A stretch of 64,000 nt of DNA from assembly GCA_024398955.1 (NCBI GenBank), contig JAKSIG010000007.1, forward strand, positions 29,570 to 93,569. Direction: 5' to 3'. This DNA is from Fibrobacter sp. (GTDB lineage: Bacteria; Fibrobacterota; Fibrobacteria; Fibrobacterales; Fibrobacteraceae). Shown in pieces: positions 1 through 7,524 of the stretch (positions are counted from its first letter, which is position 1; the number at the start of each line of letters is the position of its first letter). Under the pieces are notes generated by a model, which saw nothing but the letters and a program-made list of their open reading frames with translations, was not told where the DNA came from and did no database searches. The position numbers were made by a program, and so were the translations under genes.

Positions 1-2
1 TC

Positions 3-1367
3 TATAATGGAAAGCCCAAGGAAAAGGGCTATGTGAATGTTTCTGATTTTGCAACCTATATGCTGGGTGAAACCTATGAAATCAGTGCGTTACCTGTAGG
101 TGGTGCGATTGCGGCTTCCCCGCAAGGTGGACTCAGCTACTGTAATGGTAACCAGTGGAGAGAGACGACTTATCCTCTTGAAAAAAGGGGTAGCTATTCA
201 TCTGCATATTCCGTTCGAATGAAGATGCTCTCTTCCACGCCCGATGGACATGTTTTCTTCCACATCTGGGGACACGGCTACTTTATTTACTCCAACTGGG
301 GTGAACGACTGGAACATTCGTTCCTGGCAACCGACGATCTTTGTTTTGATAGTTTCCTTAGCGAAACTCCCTACGTTGTTTCTACGGCATCTGCACCTGC
401 CCCCGATGGTTCCGGATTCCTTACGGTAGCATCATCTACAGATGGTTACACGGTCGTTTACTTTACCAACGACGGCGATGTCCATTGTGCAAAAAATATT
501 GGCAGTTCCAGTCTGGCAGGCCCCATGATTGCAAGAACCGCTGAAGACGGTTCCTGGCGATTGTACATTGGTTCCCGTGATGGCGCTGCAATCCAGGCTG
601 ATGGCGGACTCGACGAAATTCGTTTTCCTTCACCTAAGAGCAATGGCGGTGAACTTTCCGATGGTACGGTAAAACTCTATCGCGGTCTCAATACCACTTT
701 AGTGGATATGGTTTACGACACCGTTGCCAACAGACTCTGGGTTGCATCTATGGCCAACCTGGCTTATCTTGATGAGGAACTGGATACCTTAATGACACCC
801 ACTTCTGTAAAGGGACTGCGTGGAGCCGATTATACGTCCCTTGATGTGGATGTTCATGGCAACCTGTGGGTGGGAACTGCAAATCAGGGTGCCTATCGCC
901 TAAGCCTTAAAGGCAAGTCTCCTGACACGCTTTCTGTAGAACACTTTACCGCTAGAATGGGCCTGCTGTCTGATGATGTTTCCGACATTTCTGTAGACGC
1001 AGTCCTTGGCGCAGTTTGGTTTTCTCATGGAAAGGGCGTAAGCCGTTATTTTAGGAATGACCTTAAGTATGCCGAAAAGAATATGACGGATTCCTCTTCT
1101 GCAGATGTGGTGGCCTATCCAGTACCTTTCAGGCCGATGGTTCACGATCATTTTACTATCGACCATATTGCCGAAGATGCCGTTGTCAGTATTTTTAACC
1201 GCGGCGGAGCCCTTATTCGTTCCTTTAGCGGGAATGATATCCTGGGTGGTCGCCTTGAATGGAACGGTCTAGGTAAAGACGACAAGCTGGTGGCTCCCGG
1301 AGTTTACTATTACGTTGTAAGAACTTCATCCAAGACGAAAAAGGGCAAGTTCCTCATTATTCATTAA
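3..1367 (+). CDS. Propeller-type secreted protein with C-terminal sorting domain, 5' partial
   Basis: The reading frame is open to the left edge of the window, so the N-terminus is missing; the GTG at 33 is unlikely to be the true start. The visible 450 or so residues hold repeated short beta-blade segments (for example NRLWVASMANLAYLDEELD and LWVGTANQGAYRLS) like the ligand-binding propellers of hybrid two-component sensors, but no kinase follows. The last 85 residues (from AYPVPFRP to the terminal KGKFLIIH) resemble a type IX secretion C-terminal sorting domain or FlgD-like Ig fold. Inference: a large exported or surface-attached beta-propeller protein. It sits 13 bp before the next lipoprotein gene. 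Substrate or partner is unknown. Confidence 0.75.
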   Translation, partial: YNGKPKEKGYVNVSDFATYMLGETYEISALPVGGAIAASPQGGLSYCNGNQWRETTYPLEKRGSYSSAYSVRMKMLSSTPDGHVFFHIWGHGYFIYSNWGERLEHSFLATDDLCFDSFLSETPYVVSTASAPAPDGSGFLTVASSTDGYTVVYFTNDGDVHCAKNIGSSSLAGPMIARTAEDGSWRLYIGSRDGAAIQADGGLDEIRFPSPKSNGGELSDGTVKLYRGLNTTLVDMVYDTVANRLWVASMANLAYLDEELDTLMTPTSVKGLRGADYTSLDVDVHGNLWVGTANQGAYRLSLKGKSPDTLSVEHFTARMGLLSDDVSDISVDAVLGAVWFSHGKGVSRYFRNDLKYAEKNMTDSSSADVVAYPVPFRPMVHDHFTIDHIAEDAVVSIFNRGGALIRSFSGNDILGGRLEWNGLGKDDKLVAPGVYYYVVRTSSKTKKGKFLIIH

Positions 1368-1380
1368 TCAGAAAGTCATT

Positions 1381-1854
1381 ATGAAAAAGCTGTTTTTTAT
1401 TTGTAGCTGCGTGTGTGTTCTGCTTTGCGCCTGCGCAGGAGAACGTCAGGGCCTTGTTTGCGAGGAGATGGAATACCGCCTGAATACCATGGCCTACTCT
1501 CCGGACCAGCGCGCCTATGCCGAAGAGGAACTTCGTGTCTGCCGCGAAGAAGAAGCTCAAAAGAAGGCTGCCGGTGCAGCAGAGCGCAAGAGCATTTATG
1601 ATCGTTTTGCTGCCAGTGACTCTACCAAGTCCCAGGAACCTTTGGTGGCTGATTCCGTAAAAAAGGCCGAGGCGAACGAGGGCATTTCCGTGTCCAATGC
1701 GCTGAAGGATTCCTCGGGCCAGGAGACCGTGAGCATCTATGAACGCTACGGTAGCAAGACTGGTGCGGAAGAAAGCTCTGCTGCCGAAACAATCAAAGAT
1801 CCTGCAGAATCAGTGGCCGACACCTCTGCAAGTGATGCTGCCAACTTCCAGTAG
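1381..1854 (+). CDS. Small lipoprotein with repeated SIY-R motifs
   Basis: 157 residues. A hydrophobic signal ends in a lipobox-like LCAC near residue 18, so lipidation is likely. The mature part is Glu/Ala/Ser-rich and probably disordered, with two copies of a short motif (SIYDRFAASDS and SIYERYGSKTG) separated by AxDS-type linkers. I recognise no family. It lies between the sorting-domain protein and cca with short spacers, so it may be co-transcribed with both. It could be an envelope spacer or a docking peptide carrier; function unknown. Confidence 0.7.
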   Translation: MKKLFFICSCVCVLLCACAGERQGLVCEEMEYRLNTMAYSPDQRAYAEEELRVCREEEAQKKAAGAAERKSIYDRFAASDSTKSQEPLVADSVKKAEANEGISVSNALKDSSGQETVSIYERYGSKTGAEESSAAETIKDPAESVADTSASDAANFQ

Positions 1855-1871
1855 TTTTATACGGGCTCCTT

Positions 1872-3182
1872 ATGGCAACTGTGCAGACTCTCGCGGGTGA
1901 ATCATTTGAACCCGAACTTCCTAAGCGCCTGCTTAAAATTGCAGGTGAAATTCGTGAAGCTGGCGGCCGCGCCTATCTGGTTGGTGGTTGGGTTCGCGAT
2001 GCCATGCTAGGTGGTAACTGCCGCGATTACGACATCGAAGTTTATGACATGGAACAGGATGATCTCATAGCCATTCTTTCCAAGTTCGGTCGCTGTAATT
2101 TGGTAGGAAAGGCTTTTGGTGTCATTCATCTTTCCATGAAGGGTGAGTCTCTGGACTTTTCCTTTCCGCGCACCGAAAGTAAGGTGGGTTACGGTCATCG
2201 CGGTTTTGTGGTCAAGACCGATGCAAAGCTGACCTTCAAGGAGGCTGCACTCCGTCGAGATTTTACCATTAATGCCATGGGAATGGAACTGCCCGACCTT
2301 ACTCTTTGCGACCCGTATAACGGTGTGGAAGATCTGAAGGCAGGAGTCCTCCGCCATGTGGGACCTGCCTTCGCCGAGGATTCCTTGCGCATCCTTCGGG
2401 GCGTCCAGTTTGCAAGCCGCTTCAGGCTCCATCTTGCTCCCGAAACTGTAGAAATGTGCCGCACCCTTTCTCTGGACGATCTTTCCATTGAACGTCTTTT
2501 CGAGGAATTTAAGAAGTGGCTGTTGAAGCCGGGCAGGCCCTCTCTCGGCTTGCAGGCCTTTCGAGATATCAAGCTGGACGAATACTTTCCCGAAATCAAG
2601 CCTCTTGCCGAAGGGGAAGATGGCTGGATTAAGCTTGGCGACCTACTGAACAGTCTGTCCCAGGAATCCGGCTTTAGTGATGAAGAAAGAATGGTCCTGA
2701 TGTTTAGCGGTTTGCTGGCCGGCAATGCAGTCTGTATAAATCAAGATGTAAAAACCTGTGACGAAGAAACCGTACTTAAGTTCATTGCCCGCATTACCAA
2801 CGAAATAAAGCTGGTTCGTGGGGTTCCGCTCCTGCTTAAGTATGCCTTTACTGTTTCGGAGCTTCCTTCGGATTCTGCAATACGCAGGCTCTCGGTGGCT
2901 CTTGGAGGCCTACGCCTCCTGACCGCTTTCATTAGGCATAATCCGCTTTGCGACTCTGCTGGCCGAACGCTTCTTGCCGACAGTTTCAAGTCTCGTGCCG
3001 TACAGCTGGGTGTTTACGAGAAGGCGCCTGTTGCCTACCTTACCGGAAAGATGCTTATGGATTTAGGAGTCCAGCCCGGAAAGCAGATGGGCGAACTGAT
3101 CAAGAAGAGCTTCGAGCTCCAGCTGGATGGTGAAATTACCGACGCCGATGCCGCCCAGTCCTGGGCACGCGAACAGTTATGA
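1872..3182 (+). CDS. cca: CCA-adding tRNA nucleotidyltransferase / poly(A) polymerase family
   Basis: 436 residues. The N-terminal polymerase-beta head shows LVGGWVRD (36-43) and the metal-binding DYDIEVY (52-58), then RRDFTINAMG (128-137) and the neck sequence DSLRILRGVQFASRF, all class II CCA-enzyme signatures. It should add or repair the 3' CCA of tRNAs from CTP and ATP. The C-terminal half is divergent and I see no clear HD domain. The ATG at 1872 follows the preceding stop by 17 bp. CCA-adding versus A-adding specificity cannot be told from sequence alone. Confidence 0.88.
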   Translation: MATVQTLAGESFEPELPKRLLKIAGEIREAGGRAYLVGGWVRDAMLGGNCRDYDIEVYDMEQDDLIAILSKFGRCNLVGKAFGVIHLSMKGESLDFSFPRTESKVGYGHRGFVVKTDAKLTFKEAALRRDFTINAMGMELPDLTLCDPYNGVEDLKAGVLRHVGPAFAEDSLRILRGVQFASRFRLHLAPETVEMCRTLSLDDLSIERLFEEFKKWLLKPGRPSLGLQAFRDIKLDEYFPEIKPLAEGEDGWIKLGDLLNSLSQESGFSDEERMVLMFSGLLAGNAVCINQDVKTCDEETVLKFIARITNEIKLVRGVPLLLKYAFTVSELPSDSAIRRLSVALGGLRLLTAFIRHNPLCDSAGRTLLADSFKSRAVQLGVYEKAPVAYLTGKMLMDLGVQPGKQMGELIKKSFELQLDGEITDADAAQSWAREQL

Positions 3183-3208
3183 TGCAAGGGGCTCTGCGCC
3201 CTGTATCG

Positions 3209-4312
3209 TCATTTCCAGCGGAAGGCGCCTGTAATTCCTGCAGGTACGCAGAATACAATCATTGGGATCTGAATTAATTCCGTAGGAATGAATGCAATCA
3301 TCTTTTTCTTGCTGTGCAGCTTCCAGGCGGCAATTCCCAAAAAGATGAAGTCAATGATAAATTTGGGTAAAATGCTGAACACGCACCACTGCCACGGACA
3401 GTCAAAGAAGGCTACGCACCAGGGGCTAATGAACATCCAGATGTAGTAGGTGTAAATCAAGGTCAGCAACAGTACGTAGGCCTTGTTTTCGTAACTGGTC
3501 CCATTGCTGCTCCAGCGGGCGCGCTGGTTGAACAGTTGCTTCCAGGTGTGGACCGGCTCCGTTTCGATGACTGCTTCCTTGTCAAGATTGTAGCAAACCC
3601 TGGTCCCAGGAATCTTCATCATTTTATGAATGAGCATGTCATCATCGCCGCTGCTCAGGTTGATAAGATCGCCAAAGCCGCCAACCTTAAAGAACAGCTC
3701 CTTCTTGTAGGCCAGGCAAGCGGCGCTTGCCACGATGGGGTGGCCCCAGCTAAAGCCAGCCGCTTCCATGGCGGTGTAGCCCAAGGTTTCCAACTTCTGA
3801 AAAAGATGGGGCATGGTGCGTGTGCCGTTGTTCTGTTTTGGGCCCTGCACAATGCAGATGCCGTCGGTAAAGCGGCCTGCCATTGCCGTAATCCAGCTCT
3901 TGCGGGGGATACAGTCGGCGTCCATGGTTAAAAGTACGTCGTACTTTGCAATCTTGAAGGCGCTTTCGAGGGCTCGCTTCTTGGGGCTTGCAATCTGGGG
4001 TAGGTTCGGGTCCAGCGACAGGATTCTAAAGCGAGAGTGGCTTGCTGCAAATTTTTCAAGAATTTCCTTAGTGGAGTCCGTGGAGCGGTCGTCTACACAG
4101 ATAACTTCCCACTCGCCCGCGTAGTCCTGGGCGGCCAGGGCCTCCAAGGTTCGAAGGGCGAATTCTTCTTCGTTACGCATGGGAACAACGACGGAAACCG
4201 TGGGGGTCGCCTTTACGCCCTTATAGCGGTGCGTCTTCAAAAGTCCTATTACAAAAAATAGGAACAGCAGCACATAAAGCGCTGTAAGACTTCCGATAAT
4301 AATACTACCCAT
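3209..4312 (-). CDS. Membrane glycosyltransferase, GT2 family
   Basis: 367 residues. An N-terminal membrane helix (about 5-24) precedes a GT-A fold with VSVVVPMRNE (39-48), DDRSTDST (74-81), the metal-binding DAD (131-133) and the QxxRW-type motif QRARW (263-267). Two or three more helices fill the C-terminus. QxxRW points to a processive inner-membrane transferase (polysaccharide or glycolipid synthesis). It is divergent from lpxA; on the minus strand a TAAATT box lies 10 nt before its ATG, so its leader would be very short. Acceptor and donor sugars are unknown. Confidence 0.85.
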   Translation of the reverse strand: MGSIIIGSLTALYVLLFLFFVIGLLKTHRYKGVKATPTVSVVVPMRNEEEFALRTLEALAAQDYAGEWEVICVDDRSTDSTKEILEKFAASHSRFRILSLDPNLPQIASPKKRALESAFKIAKYDVLLTMDADCIPRKSWITAMAGRFTDGICIVQGPKQNNGTRTMPHLFQKLETLGYTAMEAAGFSWGHPIVASAACLAYKKELFFKVGGFGDLINLSSGDDDMLIHKMMKIPGTRVCYNLDKEAVIETEPVHTWKQLFNQRARWSSNGTSYENKAYVLLLTLIYTYYIWMFISPWCVAFFDCPWQWCVFSILPKFIIDFIFLGIAAWKLHSKKKMIAFIPTELIQIPMIVFCVPAGITGAFRWK

Positions 4313-4349
4313 GGTGTCCGCAAATTTAGGAAATTTCTACCTTTTAATC

Positions 4350-5114
4350 ATGATTCACCCATCTGCTTTAGTCCATCCCTCCATAAAAATTCCCGAATCT
4401 GCCGTTGTCGGGCCTTGGTGCCTTGTAGATGAAGGTGCCCAAATTGGCGAAGGCGTGGTTTTAGAAAGCCGGGTCCACGTATATGGGGGCGTAAAAATCG
4501 GTTCGTATACTCATGTGTATGACGGATCTGTTCTTGGGGCTCCGCCGCAGGATCTAAAGTATGCCGGGGAACCGACGTTCCTTGAAGTTGGGGAAAGGTG
4601 TACCATTCGTGAATACTGTACCTTGAATCGCGGAACCGTTCAGGGGGGTGGGTGCACCCGAATTGCAGATAACGTTTTGATCATGGCCTACTCTCACATG
4701 GGGCATGACTGCCAGGTGGGACGCGGGGCTGTGATTGCCAATGGTTGTCAGTTTGGCGGCCATGTTCGCATAGGTGAATATGCGACTATTGGTGGAGTTA
4801 CCGCCATCCAGCAGCGTAATCAGGTTGGTGCCTATGCCTTTGTCGGAGGTACTCATAAGGTGGATCGCGATGTTCCTCCTTGTACAAAGGCCTCGGGCAA
4901 TCCCATTCGTTTTGGGGGCTTGAATCTTCATGCGCTCCGCCTCCATTCCGAGGAATTTCCCGAAGAGCGGATTCGAAACCTGGAGCGTGCCTACCGCGAG
5001 CTTTATCGCAGTGGACGTCCTGCACACGAAATTATTGAAGAGCTAAAAACTGGCAATGAACCGCTGTTCCGAACCTTTTTCGATGAACATTGGGCTGGAA
5101 CCATCGTGAGGTAA
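4350..5114 (+). CDS. lpxA: UDP-N-acetylglucosamine acyltransferase LpxA
   Basis: 254 residues from the ATG at 4350; the in-frame ATG at 4311 would overlap the divergent gene's start codon and adds a tail not expected in the family. The protein is a left-handed beta-helix of hexapeptide repeats, with the catalytic His in HMGHDCQVG (His119) and the C-terminal helical part (RNLERAYRELYRSG) typical of LpxA. It transfers an acyl chain from ACP to UDP-GlcNAc, the first step of lipid A synthesis in the cytoplasm. It stands alone here, without lpxC, lpxD or fabZ. It shows the organism makes lipid A. Confidence 0.92.
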   Translation: MIHPSALVHPSIKIPESAVVGPWCLVDEGAQIGEGVVLESRVHVYGGVKIGSYTHVYDGSVLGAPPQDLKYAGEPTFLEVGERCTIREYCTLNRGTVQGGGCTRIADNVLIMAYSHMGHDCQVGRGAVIANGCQFGGHVRIGEYATIGGVTAIQQRNQVGAYAFVGGTHKVDRDVPPCTKASGNPIRFGGLNLHALRLHSEEFPEERIRNLERAYRELYRSGRPAHEIIEELKTGNEPLFRTFFDEHWAGTIVR

Positions 5115-5123
5115 AATGCGGGG

Positions 5124-5152
5124 GTTCAGGCTAATGAACGCCTGGGGCTTTT
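5124..5152 (+). terminator. Possible terminator after lpxA
   Basis: CAGGC (5127-5131) and GCCTG (5140-5144) can pair around an 8-nt loop, extended by T-G pairs, followed by GGGCTTTTAG. The stem is short and the T-run weak. It lies between the convergent lpxA and GH5 genes, where a terminator is expected. Confidence 0.4.
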
Positions 5153-5202
5153 AGTCCTTGGTGGGAATTGTCCACCGTGTGGACTGCAGAGCCACTTGCG
5201 TA

Positions 5203-6516
5203 TTATAGTCCAAACGCTGCGGGGAATCCTTCGTACCAGGTTTCGTCAACCTTGTCGTAAGCCTCGAAGCCGCCTACGCCGGCAAGTCCCCAGTAATGCC
5301 AGGACATGTCAAGAGCCTCGGCGGCTTCAATGGACTGCTGAGCCCATCTTGCCTTTGCCTGGGCAGAAGGCAGGGCTTCGACGCCATTGCCGTTACAGGT
5401 GCTGGTATTGCCAACGCCGCCACCGGATACGCCGAATTCGCCCATGTTCATGGGAACGGAGCCGCCGTTTATGTCGGGGTAAAGTCTCTTGGCCATGGCG
5501 ACATAGCCCTTCAGGTCTGCTACGGCATTGTTGCTGAACGCAGCGTCGCCGTTGCAGGAGTAGCTATGGCCCTGATGGGTGAATCCATAGGGTTCGTAGT
5601 AGTGGCCGCTATAGATGATATTTCCATCCTGTGGCAGCCTCAAGACAGACAGCTGTGCGAACTTTGCTGCGCCCATGGATTCGAACATGATGGTCTTTCC
5701 CGGGGCTGCGGCACGAATCGCCTGGTAACCCAAGGTCATGACCTCGTTCAGGTTGTCAACAGACTTCATCGTCGGTTCGTTTAGGATGTCGAATACCACC
5801 ATGTCGTCGGGGAATGCGTTAAGGGCAGTGGCGACTTCAGTCCAGATGCTTGCGTAGTGAACCTTTTCTGCTTCGTACAGGTCCGGGTTCTTGTCGGAAT
5901 GGTTGGCTGCGAACATGATTTCGTAGTACCAGTGGAAGCTGACGACTACGGCGAGGCCTGCGTCGATCGCCTTCTGGATATCGTCCATGACTCCTGCAAG
6001 ACGTTCGGGATTTACTTTGTGTGTAACAGGGTCGGAGTTATGCTGCCAACGTACGGGGATACGTACAGAGTTAAAGCCGGCGTTCTTCAGCAAGGTAAAG
6101 TAGGAATCCTCGATGGGGTTGCTCCAGCTTGCATCCAGACGGTCTTCGCAACCGAAGTTGTAACGTTCGCTAGGAAGGTTTCCGAAGTATGCTGCATCTG
6201 CGCCAGAAAGAACGATTTCCTTGGTCTGGCCGTTCAGATTGGTGTAGGTGAATGTGTCTCCGTCTCTCAACATGCCGCAGGACCAGTAGGAATTGCCGTC
6301 CCAGGCGTTGCCAAGGTTAATTCCTTTGCCCAGGCGCTTGTTCATGGCGCGTCCTTTAGAATAGTCTACGGGGATAATGGGGGCTTCTTCCTCTTCGGCA
6401 GGTGCTTCGACTGCGGCGTGGCCACCGCCGTCGCTAGAACAGCCAAGCAGGCCAAAGCCGCAGATGAGTGCTGCGGTCATTGTAGAAACTGCGCCCGCAC
6501 GGAAATACTTGTTCAT
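5203..6516 (-). CDS. GH5 family endoglucanase-type lipoprotein
   Basis: 437 residues. Signal peptide with lipobox LLGC (Cys26), then an Ala/Glu-rich linker (34-46) and one GH5 catalytic domain. The start of the barrel, GKGINLGNAWDG (64-75), and FHWYY (194-198) are typical. The acid/base is Glu247 in LNEP and the nucleophile is Glu360 in MGEFG. It should hydrolyse beta-1,4-glucan (cellulose, possibly mannan or mixed-linkage glucan) from an outer-membrane lipid anchor. It is divergent from the surface-protein operon starting at 6766 and shares a 250-bp promoter region with it, which suggests co-regulation. Confidence 0.9.
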   Translation of the reverse strand: MNKYFRAGAVSTMTAALICGFGLLGCSSDGGGHAAVEAPAEEEEAPIIPVDYSKGRAMNKRLGKGINLGNAWDGNSYWSCGMLRDGDTFTYTNLNGQTKEIVLSGADAAYFGNLPSERYNFGCEDRLDASWSNPIEDSYFTLLKNAGFNSVRIPVRWQHNSDPVTHKVNPERLAGVMDDIQKAIDAGLAVVVSFHWYYEIMFAANHSDKNPDLYEAEKVHYASIWTEVATALNAFPDDMVVFDILNEPTMKSVDNLNEVMTLGYQAIRAAAPGKTIMFESMGAAKFAQLSVLRLPQDGNIIYSGHYYEPYGFTHQGHSYSCNGDAAFSNNAVADLKGYVAMAKRLYPDINGGSVPMNMGEFGVSGGGVGNTSTCNGNGVEALPSAQAKARWAQQSIEAAEALDMSWHYWGLAGVGGFEAYDKVDETWYEGFPAAFGL

Positions 6517-6557
6517 AAAAACCTCAAATGGTAAACTTCTGGTTACGAATCTGTCTA

Positions 6558-6565
6558 CAAAGATA
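6558..6565 (-). promoter_or_regulatory. Candidate -7 box for the GH5 gene
   Basis: On the minus strand this reads TATCTTTG, an exact match to the TAnnTTTG box known from Bacteroidetes housekeeping promoters, about 40 nt upstream of the GH5 start codon. Confidence 0.5.
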
Positions 6566-6726
6566 AATTACTCTTTTTTCTGGGGAGTTAGCACATATAT
6601 CGTAAAATAATGTGTTTACCAAAGAAACCGCCTGAAATCCTTTAAATTTACCGAATTTGGAAACATTGACCTGCTTCGAGGGGGGCTTTTTGTATACAGC
6701 CAAATCAGAATTGCAAAAAAACAAGT

Positions 6727-6733
6727 TATATTG
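6727..6733 (+). promoter_or_regulatory. Candidate TATATTG promoter box for the surface operon
   Basis: TATATTG lies 33 nt before the ATG at 6766, implying a leader of about 25 nt. The same TATATT core precedes several other transcription units in this window. A purine-rich GGAGAA just upstream of the ATG may be the ribosome-binding site. Confidence 0.5.
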
Positions 6734-6765
6734 TATCCATCCGTATTTGGAGAATTTTTGATATT

Positions 6766-7509
6766 ATGAAAGCAAATCCGCATAAAGCAAGCTGGTGGTG
6801 CGCCCTAGGCGTACTCCTGATGGCATCATTCTCTTTTGCTGGCTATGGTTTTAGCGACTATCGCGACCGTGACCAGTCCCGCTTTGTCATTAAAGATCCT
6901 AAGCCGTTCCGACCGGATAAGGATGTGGTTTCCGTGGTTATGCGCGAAGCCATTCCCCGTGGTGGTGGATATACCTACCAGTACCCTCGTGAAAACCCCG
7001 AACCGGTACTCACGGATAAGTTTGCCATGGAAGGCGCTCTGTCCATGGAAATTGAGTTGATCGCAAGCGACTACTCTGGTGTTGCTATTTGTATTGCCGG
7101 TTCCGTAAACCTTGAACCGTACTACGAGGACGGTGTTCTCGAATTCTGGATCAAGGGTGCCCAGGGTGGCGAAAACGCCCTGTTCGTGCTTGTGGACGAT
7201 GGTGTTAAGACTGGTGGCGAATCCATGCAGGTTAAGCTCCGTTCCAAGAGCCTTGGCGAAATTACTACAGAATGGACTCACTTCAGCATTCCCCTGAAGC
7301 TCTTCGGTAAGACCGGTGTGTACTGGGATGCCAAGAATACTCGCGAAGTGATGCTTCCCTTCAGCTGGTCCAACTTCAAGGGCTTCCGTCTCGAAGTCCG
7401 TAAGGATGAAAACGAATCCTTCAAGGTTTGGATCGATGATATCGTGATTAAGAAACATGGTAAGGCTTACGAAGGCCCGGCCAACTATCCGTTCCGCAAC
7501 GAGATTTAA
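6766..7509 (+). CDS. Secreted protein with CBM11-like / galactose-binding-like domain
   Basis: 247 residues. A signal peptide (about 1-25, ending SFSFA) is followed by a beta-rich domain. Its sequence order (GALSMEIELIASDYSGVAI, GVLEFWIKG, WTHFSIPLKLF, FKGFRLEV, WIDDIVI) resembles CBM11 and related galactose-binding folds in secreted cellulose-degrading proteins. No catalytic domain is present. It is the first gene of the 6.77-16.75 kb run; the next gene begins 15 bp after its stop. Inference: a secreted or periplasmic carbohydrate-binding subunit of a surface complex. CBM11 membership is by pattern only. Confidence 0.7.
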   Translation: MKANPHKASWWCALGVLLMASFSFAGYGFSDYRDRDQSRFVIKDPKPFRPDKDVVSVVMREAIPRGGGYTYQYPRENPEPVLTDKFAMEGALSMEIELIASDYSGVAICIAGSVNLEPYYEDGVLEFWIKGAQGGENALFVLVDDGVKTGGESMQVKLRSKSLGEITTEWTHFSIPLKLFGKTGVYWDAKNTREVMLPFSWSNFKGFRLEVRKDENESFKVWIDDIVIKKHGKAYEGPANYPFRNEI

Positions 7510-7524
7510 GAGGATTAGTTTTTT